From assembly GCA_964459065.1 (NCBI GenBank), contig CAYWMN010000184.1, positions 1 through 7,671 on the forward strand: DNA of 7,671 nt, given 5' to 3'. This stretch comes from JAMCXS01 sp964459065 (lineage in GTDB: Bacteria; Acidobacteriota; Terriglobia; UBA7540). Below, piece after piece: positions 1 to 6,588 of this stretch (positions are counted from its first letter, which is position 1; every line of letters begins with the position of its first letter). Made by a program: the position numbers and the translations under genes. The notes under the pieces are model-generated. The model made no database searches. It had not been told where the DNA came from and saw nothing but the letters and a program-made list of their open reading frames with translations.

Positions 1-132
1 ATCCGAGGAAATACTTAACCATGCACCTCCACATCTTTTAGGGAGAAGTTTCGAGGGAAGGTGAAGCGAGGGCGGCTGGCGCGGCCCGGGCGCTCTGCGA
101 TAAGATAATGGGACCAGGCTTTTTGGCAGCCG
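1..132. other. Left-edge region with no confirmed gene
   Basis: No complete gene is visible before the first ATG at 133. On the plus strand two frames are open from the window edge for a short way, one closing with TAG at 39-41 and one with TGA at 62-64. Either could be the tail of an upstream gene, but the remnants are too short to identify. A GATAAT hexamer at 104-109 resembles a -10 box but has no matching -35 hexamer about 17 nt upstream, so I do not call a promoter. Confidence 0.4.
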
Positions 133-915
133 ATGAGCGGTCCCGAGGTTATCGAAAAAATGGAATCCGGCAACACCCAGAATGAACCCGGGGTTGTGCG
201 TGTCGCCCGCGCAGGCAGTTTCCCAGGGCGCGGCGGCGCGTGGGTCCCCTCCGCACAAGTTGCGGGCTTCCTTTTAATATGCCTGGCCGCGGGCCTGATG
301 GGCTCGACGGGATACGGGGCGCAAACAAACAAGGGCGAACCCGTCTATCTGGTCGCCCGCCGGCAAATCCACGGCCCCTTTTTCCGCCAGTCGGTTGTGA
401 TGCTGCTGCCGGCCAGGAACCAACAGCTCATCATGGGGCTGATCATCAATAAACCCACGCGGATCACGCTGCGCAAACTGTTTCCCGACGTTCCGGGATT
501 GCAGAAGCGGAGCGAGCCCGCCTACTTCGGCGGCCCCGTGGATATGCGGTTTCCGAGCGCGGCTTTTCATTCCGCGAAGGCACCCGCCAAGTCGTTGCGA
601 TTATACGGCGACGTTTACCTGACTTTTGACGCCAAGGCGATCTCGGATGCTTTTCAAGCCTCACAAAGCACATCCGTCGCGCGCCTGTTTTTGGGCCGGG
701 CGCAATGGGCTCCGGGCCAGCTCCAAAACGAAATCCGCCAGGGAGCGTGGTACCGGATTCATGCGGAGGGCAATCTGATCTTCAGTTCGAACCCGCAGGG
801 ATTATGGCAAAAGCTGCATGATGGGGCCGCACCAAGAAAATACATCCGATACCTCCAGCCCGCACCGGAACATCCCGCAAAAACCCGCCTAAGCCGGAAC
901 GGTGATCTGCTATGA
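133..915 (+). CDS. YqgE/AlgH (UPF0301) family protein with N-terminal membrane/signal segment
   Basis: The 260-residue product carries a YqgE/AlgH domain from about residue 68 to 242. Recognisable blocks are VYLVARRQIHGPFFRQSVVM (71-90), the GLIINKPT strand (102-109), the YFGGPV motif (131-136), and the FLGRAQWAPGQLQ plus QGAWY region (186-207). The family is widespread, usually about 185 residues and cytoplasmic, and its biochemical role is not settled; AlgH was named from alginate regulation in Pseudomonas. This copy is some 70 residues longer at the N-terminus. The extension contains a hydrophobic stretch at about residues 42-59 followed by small residues and Ala-Gln at 63-64, as in a signal peptide or membrane anchor. 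The start is uncertain: ATG 133 has no good ribosome binding site, while ATG 160 has GAGG 11 nt upstream. Either start keeps the hydrophobic segment. The TGA overlaps the ATG of the next gene, so co-translation is likely. Family assignment is strong; export is inferred. Confidence 0.88.
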   Translation: MSGPEVIEKMESGNTQNEPGVVRVARAGSFPGRGGAWVPSAQVAGFLLICLAAGLMGSTGYGAQTNKGEPVYLVARRQIHGPFFRQSVVMLLPARNQQLIMGLIINKPTRITLRKLFPDVPGLQKRSEPAYFGGPVDMRFPSAAFHSAKAPAKSLRLYGDVYLTFDAKAISDAFQASQSTSVARLFLGRAQWAPGQLQNEIRQGAWYRIHAEGNLIFSSNPQGLWQKLHDGAAPRKYIRYLQPAPEHPAKTRLSRNGDLL

Positions 916-1820
916 GCGAGCACGCCCGGATGATGCCCACCGAGCCGGAGCCCTTTCTGCGCCAGGCCTGGTCAAAGCTCCGGACCACGCTCGAAATGAT
1001 CAAGTTTGAGCATTCGGTCTTTGCCCTGCCCTTCGCTCTGACCGGAGCAATGCTGGCGGTGGATGGCTGGCCCACCTGGCATCAGGTCTTCTGGATTATT
1101 GTCGCCATGGTGGGCGCCCGCAGCGCGGCGATGGCCTTTAACCGCATTGCCGACCGCAAAATCGACGCCCGGAACCCGCGCACGCAATCCCGCGCCCTGC
1201 CCGCCGGCCGCCTGACCCTGCGCTTTGCCGCGGGCTTTACGATGGCCGCCTGCGGGCTGCTGGTTCTGGCGGCGTGGGAGCTGAATCCGCTGGCTTTCAA
1301 GCTGTCGCCCATAGCCCTGGCCCTTCTGCTGCTTTACTCCTACACCAAGCGCTTTACGGCGCTATCCCACATTGTTCTGGGGGCGTGCCTGGGATTGGCC
1401 CCGGTGGCCGCATGGATCGCCCTGCGCGGCGACGTGAGCCTGAGCGTGATCCTGCTGGGCGTGGCGGTCACGCTGTGGGTGGCGGGCTTTGACATGATCT
1501 ACGCCTGCCAGGATGTAACTTTTGATCGCACCGCCGGCTTGCATTCCATCCCCAGGCGCTTCGGAGTTGCCGCGGCGCTTTACCTCTCGGCGGCGCTCCA
1601 CGTGCTGATGCTGGGACTGCTGGTGATGGTGGCCCTGATGTCCGGGCTCGGCTGGATCGCCCTGGGAGGTTTGGTTGCTGTCGCGGCCCTGCTGGCCTAT
1701 GAGCACCTGCTCGTCAAACCTTCGGACCTTTCCCGCCTGAACGCCGCCTTCTTCACCATCAACGGCTATATCAGCATCCTGTTCTTTCTTACCTGGGCGG
1801 CCAATATCCTGATGCGCTGA
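912..1820 (+). CDS. mqnP: UbiA-family polyprenyltransferase, probably MqnP of the futalosine menaquinone pathway
   Basis: This 302-residue integral membrane protein transfers a polyprenyl chain from polyprenyl diphosphate to an aromatic acid. The first Asp-rich motif is NRIADRKID (N77, D81, D85) and the second is DMIYACQDVTFDR (D194, D201, D205); both bind the Mg-diphosphate of the prenyl donor. The conserved SRALPAGRL follows the first motif. The rest is hydrophobic, consistent with 8-9 membrane helices, and the length is normal for the family. UbiA members that act on 4-hydroxybenzoate (UbiA) and those that act on 1,4-dihydroxy-6-naphthoate (MqnP) look alike. I prefer MqnP because mqnE lies downstream on the same strand and no other ubiquinone gene is visible. 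The ATG overlaps the preceding yqgE-like stop as ATGA, with no independent ribosome binding site needed, so translation is probably coupled. Substrate assignment rests on context; family membership is near certain. Confidence 0.88.
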   Translation: MSEHARMMPTEPEPFLRQAWSKLRTTLEMIKFEHSVFALPFALTGAMLAVDGWPTWHQVFWIIVAMVGARSAAMAFNRIADRKIDARNPRTQSRALPAGRLTLRFAAGFTMAACGLLVLAAWELNPLAFKLSPIALALLLLYSYTKRFTALSHIVLGACLGLAPVAAWIALRGDVSLSVILLGVAVTLWVAGFDMIYACQDVTFDRTAGLHSIPRRFGVAAALYLSAALHVLMLGLLVMVALMSGLGWIALGGLVAVAALLAYEHLLVKPSDLSRLNAAFFTINGYISILFFLTWAANILMR

Positions 1821-1890
1821 GCAAACCGCTCCCCCTCAGCAGAGTTCGGCCACAAGCCAAACTGCCCACCGCATGAACTGCGAGCGTCAA
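1821..1890. other. Short convergent gap between the prenyltransferase gene and the small minus-strand gene
   Basis: Two genes end facing each other across about 70 nt. The only dyad I see is a 4-bp CGCA/TGCG stem near 1870-1882 with no T-run on either strand, so I do not call an intrinsic terminator. Confidence 0.35.
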
Positions 1891-2157
1891 TTATTGTGTT
1901 CGGTAGGGGGTGGCCATCTCCCGAAAAACCAGGGAGTCAAAGATGGCCAGGACGTGCTTGCGGTAGGTCAAAATCCGCTCGACAACGGGTTTGGAATTGG
2001 GATCGTGCCTTGCCTGGCGCTCCCACCGCTCGAGCACGTGCGGAGGCACGTCGATATCCGCCCGCAGCTTCTGGAGCGGTTCGCCCCGCAAAAAGAGGCC
2101 GTAGAAGAAAGCGGCTTCGTGCCGGGGTTCGCCGAGAATCGTCTGGTCCAAACGCAT
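1891..2157 (-). CDS. Small conserved-looking protein of unknown function, possible helix-turn-helix
   Basis: This is an 88-residue charged soluble protein that I do not recognise as a named family. The codons are rich in G or C at third positions like the neighbouring genes, which argues that it is real even though other frames here are also open. Residues 25-45 run GEPLQKLRADIDVPPHVLERW; the spacing of hydrophobic residues with a central turn and a final Leu-x-Arg-Trp is like the helix-turn-helix of transposase- or MerR-type binding domains. A second helical part (about 57-80) follows. No membrane segment or Cys cluster is present. I start it at the ATG at 2157, with an AGGG at 2170-2173 twelve nt upstream; a TTG at 2166 would add three residues but lies only three nt from that AGGG. 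It is encoded opposite to the menaquinone genes on both sides and diverges from mqnE. DNA binding and any control of mqnE are inference. Confidence 0.72.
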   Translation of the reverse strand: MRLDQTILGEPRHEAAFFYGLFLRGEPLQKLRADIDVPPHVLERWERQARHDPNSKPVVERILTYRKHVLAIFDSLVFREMATPYRTQ

Positions 2158-2178
2158 TGCAATCAAATACCCTAAGGA

Positions 2179-2184
2179 ATTTTA
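2179..2184 (-). promoter_or_regulatory. Possible -10 box for the small minus-strand gene
   Basis: On the minus strand the hexamer TAAAAT matches the sigma70 consensus TATAAT at five of six positions and lies about 22 nt upstream of the chosen ATG. No convincing -35 hexamer lies 16-18 nt further upstream, so this is weak. It would give a very short leader of about 15 nt. Confidence 0.22.
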
Positions 2185-2268
2185 AGACAAAAGCTTGAGG
2201 CGCATCCACTTTTTCCATACACCTCGCTTGGCTGCAAAAACATATCATAAACCCAATGTCAAGGCGCG

Positions 2269-2301
2269 CGGGCGGTTTTTCAGGCTCAAACTCCCCGCCC
2301 G
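2269..2301. repeat. GC-rich inverted repeat in the divergent intergenic region
   Basis: CGGGCGG at 2269-2275 is the exact reverse complement of CCGCCCG at 2295-2301, with 19 nt between. Inside and overlapping it is another dyad, CTCAAA at 2285-2290 with TTTGAG at 2304-2309. The two stems are mutually exclusive or nested with the next repeat, so this could be an operator or a folded RNA. In GC-rich DNA it may also be chance. Confidence 0.3.
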
Positions 2302-2306
2302 GCTTT

Positions 2307-2325
2307 GAGGCCATTTCCCGGCCTC
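2307..2325. repeat. Perfect 6-bp hairpin upstream of the mqnE promoter candidate
   Basis: GAGGCC at 2307-2312 pairs with GGCCTC at 2320-2325 across a 7-nt loop. It ends 22 nt before the candidate -35 box of mqnE. No T-run follows, so it is not a standard terminator. A regulator-binding dyad is possible but unsupported beyond the symmetry. Confidence 0.33.
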
Positions 2326-2346
2326 GCGGAGTGCCAGCTTAACGGA

Positions 2347-2375
2347 TTGCAACCGGAGGCGGCCAGAAGTAGAAT
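2347..2375 (+). promoter_or_regulatory. Candidate sigma70-type promoter for mqnE
   Basis: TTGCAA at 2347-2352 matches the -35 consensus at four of six positions. TAGAAT at 2370-2375 matches the -10 consensus at five of six. The spacer is exactly 17 nt. Transcription would start near 2382, leaving a leader of about 45 nt that contains the ribosome binding site AGGAAG at 2412-2417. It suggests mqnE has its own promoter and does not depend on readthrough from mqnP. Confidence 0.42.
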
Positions 2376-2427
2376 AGTTATTTGACGAAAATTCCCTGTC
2401 GCTAGAAGAAGAGGAAGCGGACGCTTG

Positions 2428-3558
2428 ATGTTGAATCTACGCCTGGAAGATATGGAGCTCCAACCCATCGCCGAAAAGGTTATGGCGGGAGAGCGGCTTG
2501 ACTTCGCCGATGGCCTCAAACTGTTTAAGTCCAACGATCTGTTGGCCGTCGGACAGCTTGCACACCACGTGCGAGACAAGCTCCACGGCAAGCGGACGCA
2601 CTTCAACGTCAACCGGCACATCAATCCGACCAACGTCTGCATCGCCAGTTGCAAGCTCTGCGCCTTCGGGCGCAAGCCGGACGCCGCAGGCGCCTACACC
2701 ATGTCGCTGGAACAGGCGTTCCGGACCGCGGGAGAAAACTGGACCGAGGCCATTACGGAATTCCACATTGTGGGCGGGCTTCACCCGGACCTGCCGTTCC
2801 AGTATTACGTCGATCTGCTGCGCGGGCTGAAGGAGCGCTTCCCTTCGGTCCACCTGAAGGCTTTTACGGCGGTTGAAATCGCCTACTACGCCCACATTAC
2901 CAGGCTTTCCGTGAAGGAAATCCTGGAAAAGTTCAAGGAAGCCGGGCTGGGATCGCTGCCGGGAGGCGGCGCGGAGATTTTTGCTCCGGCGGTGCGCCGC
3001 GTGATCTGCGACCACAAGATCGGCGCACACATGTGGCTGAAAGTCCACCGCATAGCTCATGAGCTGGGGCTGCACTCGACGGCAACGATGCTTTACGGCC
3101 ACATCGAATCGGCCGAAGACCGCGTGGATCACCTGGTGCAGTTGCGCGACCTTCAGGACCAGACTCACGGCTTCCAAACCTTTATCCCGCTGGCCTTCCA
3201 TCCGGCCAATACGGAACTCGGCAAGCTGGTGGATCATGCGGAAACCTCAGGCTTTATGGACCTGAAGAACATTGCGGTGGCGCGCCTGATGCTCGATAAT
3301 TTTCCGCATATCAAGGCCTACTGGATCATGATGACGCCGCGAGTGGCCCAGATTGCTCTGCGGTTTGGCGCTGACGATATCGACGGCACGGTGGCGGAAG
3401 AAAAAATCTACCACGACGCCGGCGCCCAAACCCCGCAGGTGATGACCCGGCAGGAAATCGTGCGCCTGATCAAAGAGGCCGGATTCGAGCCTTTTGAGCG
3501 CGATACGCTCTACCGTCCCGTTACCCGCACCCAAACCAGCGTCAGCGTGGAAGCTTAG
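2428..3558 (+). CDS. mqnE: Aminofutalosine synthase MqnE (radical SAM)
   Basis: MqnE is a cytosolic radical-SAM enzyme that joins 3-[(1-carboxyvinyl)oxy]benzoate to the adenosyl part of SAM, making aminofutalosine, the first nucleoside intermediate of the futalosine pathway to menaquinone. The 376-residue product has the CxxxCxxC cluster motif as C71, C75 and C78 within NVCIASCKLCAF, binding the 4Fe-4S cluster. Further family blocks are NRHINPTN just before it, HIVGGLHPDLPFQYY (about 113-127), PGGGAEIFAP (about 175-184) and HSTATMLYGHIE in the second half of the barrel. These separate it from the related cyclase MqnC and from the F420 enzyme CofH. Length is normal for MqnE. I use the ATG at 2428, with AGGAAG ten nt upstream; the in-frame TTG at 2425 is less likely. 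It ends 21 nt before the 3' end of the convergent GT-C gene, with no obvious terminator between. Confidence 0.93.
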   Translation: MLNLRLEDMELQPIAEKVMAGERLDFADGLKLFKSNDLLAVGQLAHHVRDKLHGKRTHFNVNRHINPTNVCIASCKLCAFGRKPDAAGAYTMSLEQAFRTAGENWTEAITEFHIVGGLHPDLPFQYYVDLLRGLKERFPSVHLKAFTAVEIAYYAHITRLSVKEILEKFKEAGLGSLPGGGAEIFAPAVRRVICDHKIGAHMWLKVHRIAHELGLHSTATMLYGHIESAEDRVDHLVQLRDLQDQTHGFQTFIPLAFHPANTELGKLVDHAETSGFMDLKNIAVARLMLDNFPHIKAYWIMMTPRVAQIALRFGADDIDGTVAEEKIYHDAGAQTPQVMTRQEIVRLIKEAGFEPFERDTLYRPVTRTQTSVSVEA

Positions 3559-3579
3559 GCGAGCAGGCCCCAGAAGTCA

Positions 3580-4914
3580 TCAGCCAACAACCCTTTGCCC
3601 GTCCTGCTGCGGCCGGGACTTCACCACAAACTCATAAGCCAGCCAGGCAAAAACCGGCAAGTATTCCAAAACCAACATCAAAGGGGAGTCCTTGTAAAGC
3701 CCCCCGGCGGCGTAGGGAATCACGGGAGCGTAACCCAAGACACAGGTCACCGTCAGGAGCAGCATCGGCAGGCTGGGAACAAAACACAGGAAGGGAATAA
3801 TCCAGGTGAAATACCAGGGGAAGGCATCCGGAGAAAGAAAAAGCAGTCCGGCAAGAATAACCAACCCCGCCTGGAAGTAGTCCAATCGAGCTTTGAGAAC
3901 GTACAAAACCAGGCCCAACAAAAACACGCCGGCCACCAGTTCGGCCTGGGGCCGGGAATTCCCTGCCAGGCGAAGCAGCCCGAACAGGCTGTCGTTGTTC
4001 TCCCATCCCACTGCAAAGTCCGAGAGCCCCTTAAACAGGTGCCCGCCCACTCGCACGAAGGGAAGATAGCCCAGTAAAACGATTCCTCCAAAAAGGCCGG
4101 CGTAGGACCATCGGGAACGTTTCAGGAACGCGGGCAGCAGGAAGAGCGGGAAGAACTTGGAGAGAAATGACAGGGCGAGAAAGGCGATTGACAGGCTCTG
4201 GCGACGCTTTATAATGAAGAGGATTGCTGTCAGGAGCAGCACAATCGCCAGGGAGTCGTTGTGCCCGGATAAGGCAAAGGAGACCAGAATCGCCGGGTTC
4301 CAGGCATAAATCAGAACTCGCTGGAGGGGCTGCTCGGTTGCGGCCAAAAGGAGCAGGACGAGCGCAACAATTCCAAGATCAAAGGCGGTGAATAGACGCT
4401 TGTAACCGGCAATCGTACCAACCGAAGCGTAAGCGGCTTCCGTAAGCGGCGGATAAAGGGTTGGGACGGTTCTTCCGGTTTTGATCGGGTGGGCGGAGTT
4501 TTCAGCCCAGCGGAGTCCTGGCATCGCGGGGTAAACATCGTAGGGATCGATTCCAGCGCGCACAATGCGCCCTTCCCACTGGTAGCGGTAAACATCGTTG
4601 GAAAGAGTCGGACTGAGCGATAAGAAGAAAAGCCTGAAAACAACCGTCGCTGCCAAAATCACGAGGAGGCCCGCCGGGCCGCATCGGTACCGTTGAACAA
4701 CGTAAACCGCCGCAAGGTATAACGCACCGGCTAAAAGCATCAGGGCGATGAACTCCGGCACGTAGTTTGCAAGCGGCTGGTGGCGGGCGATGAATTTGAA
4801 AACAGCGCCCAGCGCGATGGCGATCGGCAAAAGGAAAAAAAATGCCGGCAAGTTGTGCAAAGGCCTTTTATTTTGCATCTTAAGACAAGGGGAAGTTTCC
4901 GCGAACCAGCGCAT
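3580..4914 (-). CDS. Polytopic GT-C glycosyltransferase, mannosyltransferase-like
   Basis: The 444-residue product is almost entirely hydrophobic, with about ten or more membrane helices. After helix two or three comes the segment SPTLSNDVYRYQWEGRI (101-117) followed by GIDPYDVYP. An Asp in this first external loop is the hallmark of GT-C enzymes, and the surrounding residues resemble the MptB/DUF2029-type polyprenol-phosphate-mannose-dependent mannosyltransferases. Other family-like pieces are PTLYPPLTE (151-159), WNPAILVSFALSGHND (205-220), LSKFFPLFLLP (251-261) and PDAFPWYFTWIIP (362-374). Such enzymes take a sugar from a lipid-phosphate donor on the outer face of the inner membrane. The exact sugar cannot be read from sequence. 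The start is either ATG 4914 or ATG 4878 (residue 13); neither has a clear ribosome binding site, and the second removes only a non-hydrophobic leader. It diverges from the GT2 gene and probably acts on the same product. Confidence 0.82.
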   Translation of the reverse strand: MRWFAETSPCLKMQNKRPLHNLPAFFFLLPIAIALGAVFKFIARHQPLANYVPEFIALMLLAGALYLAAVYVVQRYRCGPAGLLVILAATVVFRLFFLSLSPTLSNDVYRYQWEGRIVRAGIDPYDVYPAMPGLRWAENSAHPIKTGRTVPTLYPPLTEAAYASVGTIAGYKRLFTAFDLGIVALVLLLLAATEQPLQRVLIYAWNPAILVSFALSGHNDSLAIVLLLTAILFIIKRRQSLSIAFLALSFLSKFFPLFLLPAFLKRSRWSYAGLFGGIVLLGYLPFVRVGGHLFKGLSDFAVGWENNDSLFGLLRLAGNSRPQAELVAGVFLLGLVLYVLKARLDYFQAGLVILAGLLFLSPDAFPWYFTWIIPFLCFVPSLPMLLLTVTCVLGYAPVIPYAAGGLYKDSPLMLVLEYLPVFAWLAYEFVVKSRPQQDGQRVVG

Positions 4915-4959
4915 CCCGTTTTGAATTTACGTCTGTTTAAGGGCTAATTCCGAGGTATT
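4915..4959. promoter_or_regulatory. Compact divergent control region between the two glycosyltransferase genes
   Basis: Only 45 nt separate the two start codons, so promoters for both directions must overlap here or reach into the coding regions. It is AT-richer than its surroundings. A TTGAAT at 4921-4926 could be a -35 box for the plus-strand gene, but the hexamer 17 nt downstream is poor. The minus strand offers TAAATT as a weak -10. I call the region, not individual boxes. The plus-strand ribosome binding site is GAGG at 4952-4955. Confidence 0.35.
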
Positions 4960-6588
4960 ATGATTCACTTTTTACTGGGTATGGTTTTGGTTCCTGCAAA
5001 CCCCATCACCCACTACGTCTACCTGCTCTTTCATCCTGACCCGTTTCGAGGCATCTACCAGCCGAACGCCTTTGATCTGTCGATCGAGATTCCCTACTTT
5101 GCGATCCTGGTGATCCTATCGGCCTATGGAATTCACCGCTATTGTCTCACTTATCTTTACCTGAAAAACCGCCATAAAGCGCCAAAGCCGGAAAAAACTT
5201 TCGAACAGTTGCCGCGCATCACCGTGCAATTGCCCATTTACAATGAGCGCTATGTCGTGGCGCGGCTCATCGAGGCCGCGACCCGCCTTGATTATCCGCG
5301 TGAACTGCTGGAAATCCAGGTGCTTGACGATTCAACGGACGACACCCGGCGTCGGTGTTCGCAACTGGTCAGCGAATACGCCAGCGCAGGCTATCCGGTT
5401 AAATATTACCATCGCGAAAATCGCGAGGGCTTCAAAGCCGGCGCGCTGGCCGAAGGCCTGAAGAGCGCCACGGGTGAACTGGTCGCCATTTTCGACGCCG
5501 ATTTCGTGCCGCCGCCTTCCATCTTGAAGCAGATGGTGCACTACTTCACCGATCCCAAGGTGGGAATGGTGCAAGGACGCTGGACCTGGATCAATCGGGA
5601 CTATTCCATGCTGACGGAAGTCGAGTCCATCATGCTGGACGGGCACTTTGTGGTGGAACACGGCGGCCGCAGCTTCTCCGGGCGCTTCTTCAACTTCAAC
5701 GGCACGGCGGGCATGTGGCGCCGCGCCGCGATCGACGACGCAGGCGGCTGGGAGCACGACACCCTGACCGAAGACACCGATCTGAGTTACCGGGCGCAGC
5801 TAAAGGGCTGGAAATTCATTTATGACCCGAACGCCGTGTGCCCGTCTGAACTGCCCGTCGAGATGAACAGTTTTAAGACCCAGCAGGCGCGCTGGGCCAA
5901 AGGGCTGATTCAAGTCGCCAAGAAAATGCTTCCCGTCATCTGGCGAAGCGACGAGCCGCTCTATATTAAAATGGAAGCAACGTTCCACCTGACCTCCAAC
6001 ATCGCCTATCCGCTGATGATCCTTTTCTCTCTGATTCTGCTGCCGGCGATCATCGTCCGTTTCTATCAAGGCTGGTTTCAGATGCTTTACCTGGATCTGC
6101 CGCTGTTTATCGCTTCCACCTGCACGGTCTCCGGGTTTTACGTCGTCTCACAGTGGGTGCTCTATCCCAAAAGCTGGCCGAGGCGGCTGATGTATCTGCC
6201 GTTCCTCATGGCCACGGGGATTGGCCTTGCGGTGACCAACGGCAAAGCGGTCATTGAAGCGTTGCTGGGCATCCAATCCGCCTTTGTTCGAACGCCCAAA
6301 TACCGGGTGGAGCAAAATGAAGAAGGGTGGGAACAGAAACAATATGTTCGACGCCGGATCGGATGGATTCCTGCGGTCGAACTGCTGCTGGCCGCCTACT
6401 TTGCCTACACCACCGCTTATTCGCTTTCCGTCCAGAACTACCTTGTCACGCCGTTTCTGTTGCTCTTTCTGGTGGGTTATACCTACATGGGAACCATGTC
6501 GATTCTACAGACGCCTCTGCGGCGGCTTTGGTTCAACCTGCCGGCCTTTATCCGGGTTCGCGCCAGACGAGTCTCTCCCGCCACCTGA
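4960..6588 (+). CDS. Processive family 2 glycosyltransferase, cellulose/mannan synthase-like (CslA-type)
   Basis: This 542-residue inner-membrane synthase has an N-terminal membrane helix (about 43-66), a cytosolic GT-A catalytic domain (about 80-330) and around five C-terminal helices (about 345-515). All processive-synthase motifs are present: VLDDSTDD (D123/D124), DAD (179-181) for nucleotide-sugar and metal binding, TED with catalytic base D272, and QQARW (308-312). FFNFNGTAGMWRR (243-255) is close to the FFGFNGTAGVWR segment of plant CslA mannan synthases and related bacterial synthases. There is no PilZ domain after the helices, unlike the bacterial cellulose synthase BcsA, so no sign of direct c-di-GMP control in the protein. 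No bcsB- or bcsZ-like gene is adjacent. ATG 4960 has GAGG only four nt upstream; ATG 4981 is an alternative. It probably polymerises a beta-linked hexose across the membrane; glucose or mannose cannot be decided here. The divergent GT-C neighbour suggests a joint glycan pathway. Confidence 0.88.
   Translation: MIHFLLGMVLVPANPITHYVYLLFHPDPFRGIYQPNAFDLSIEIPYFAILVILSAYGIHRYCLTYLYLKNRHKAPKPEKTFEQLPRITVQLPIYNERYVVARLIEAATRLDYPRELLEIQVLDDSTDDTRRRCSQLVSEYASAGYPVKYYHRENREGFKAGALAEGLKSATGELVAIFDADFVPPPSILKQMVHYFTDPKVGMVQGRWTWINRDYSMLTEVESIMLDGHFVVEHGGRSFSGRFFNFNGTAGMWRRAAIDDAGGWEHDTLTEDTDLSYRAQLKGWKFIYDPNAVCPSELPVEMNSFKTQQARWAKGLIQVAKKMLPVIWRSDEPLYIKMEATFHLTSNIAYPLMILFSLILLPAIIVRFYQGWFQMLYLDLPLFIASTCTVSGFYVVSQWVLYPKSWPRRLMYLPFLMATGIGLAVTNGKAVIEALLGIQSAFVRTPKYRVEQNEEGWEQKQYVRRRIGWIPAVELLLAAYFAYTTAYSLSVQNYLVTPFLLLFLVGYTYMGTMSILQTPLRRLWFNLPAFIRVRARRVSPAT

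Noticed and set aside
15..332. Minus-strand frame of 105 codons across the start of the YqgE-like gene
   Set aside because: Antisense to the N-terminal coding part, Pro/Arg-rich and without recognisable domain.
1873..2198. Plus-strand frames opposite the 88-residue gene, and a 125-codon minus-strand frame at 1937-2314
   Set aside because: The minus-strand 88-residue frame has the best codon pattern and balanced composition; the alternatives are Arg/Ala/Pro-rich or overlap it out of frame.
2382..2408. Alternative mqnE promoter using TTGACG at 2382-2387
   Set aside because: The -35 is good, but the only downstream candidate, TAGAAG at 2403-2408, has a 15-nt spacer and would start transcription at the ribosome binding site.
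2437..3237. 266-codon open frame on the minus strand inside mqnE
   Set aside because: It is exactly antisense to a confidently identified radical-SAM gene. Its translation has no domain character; long antisense frames are common in GC-rich coding DNA.
3595..4077. 160-codon plus-strand open frame inside the GT-C gene
   Set aside because: Antisense to a clear membrane protein; its Gln/Lys/His/Pro-rich translation is what the reverse complement of hydrophobic codons gives.
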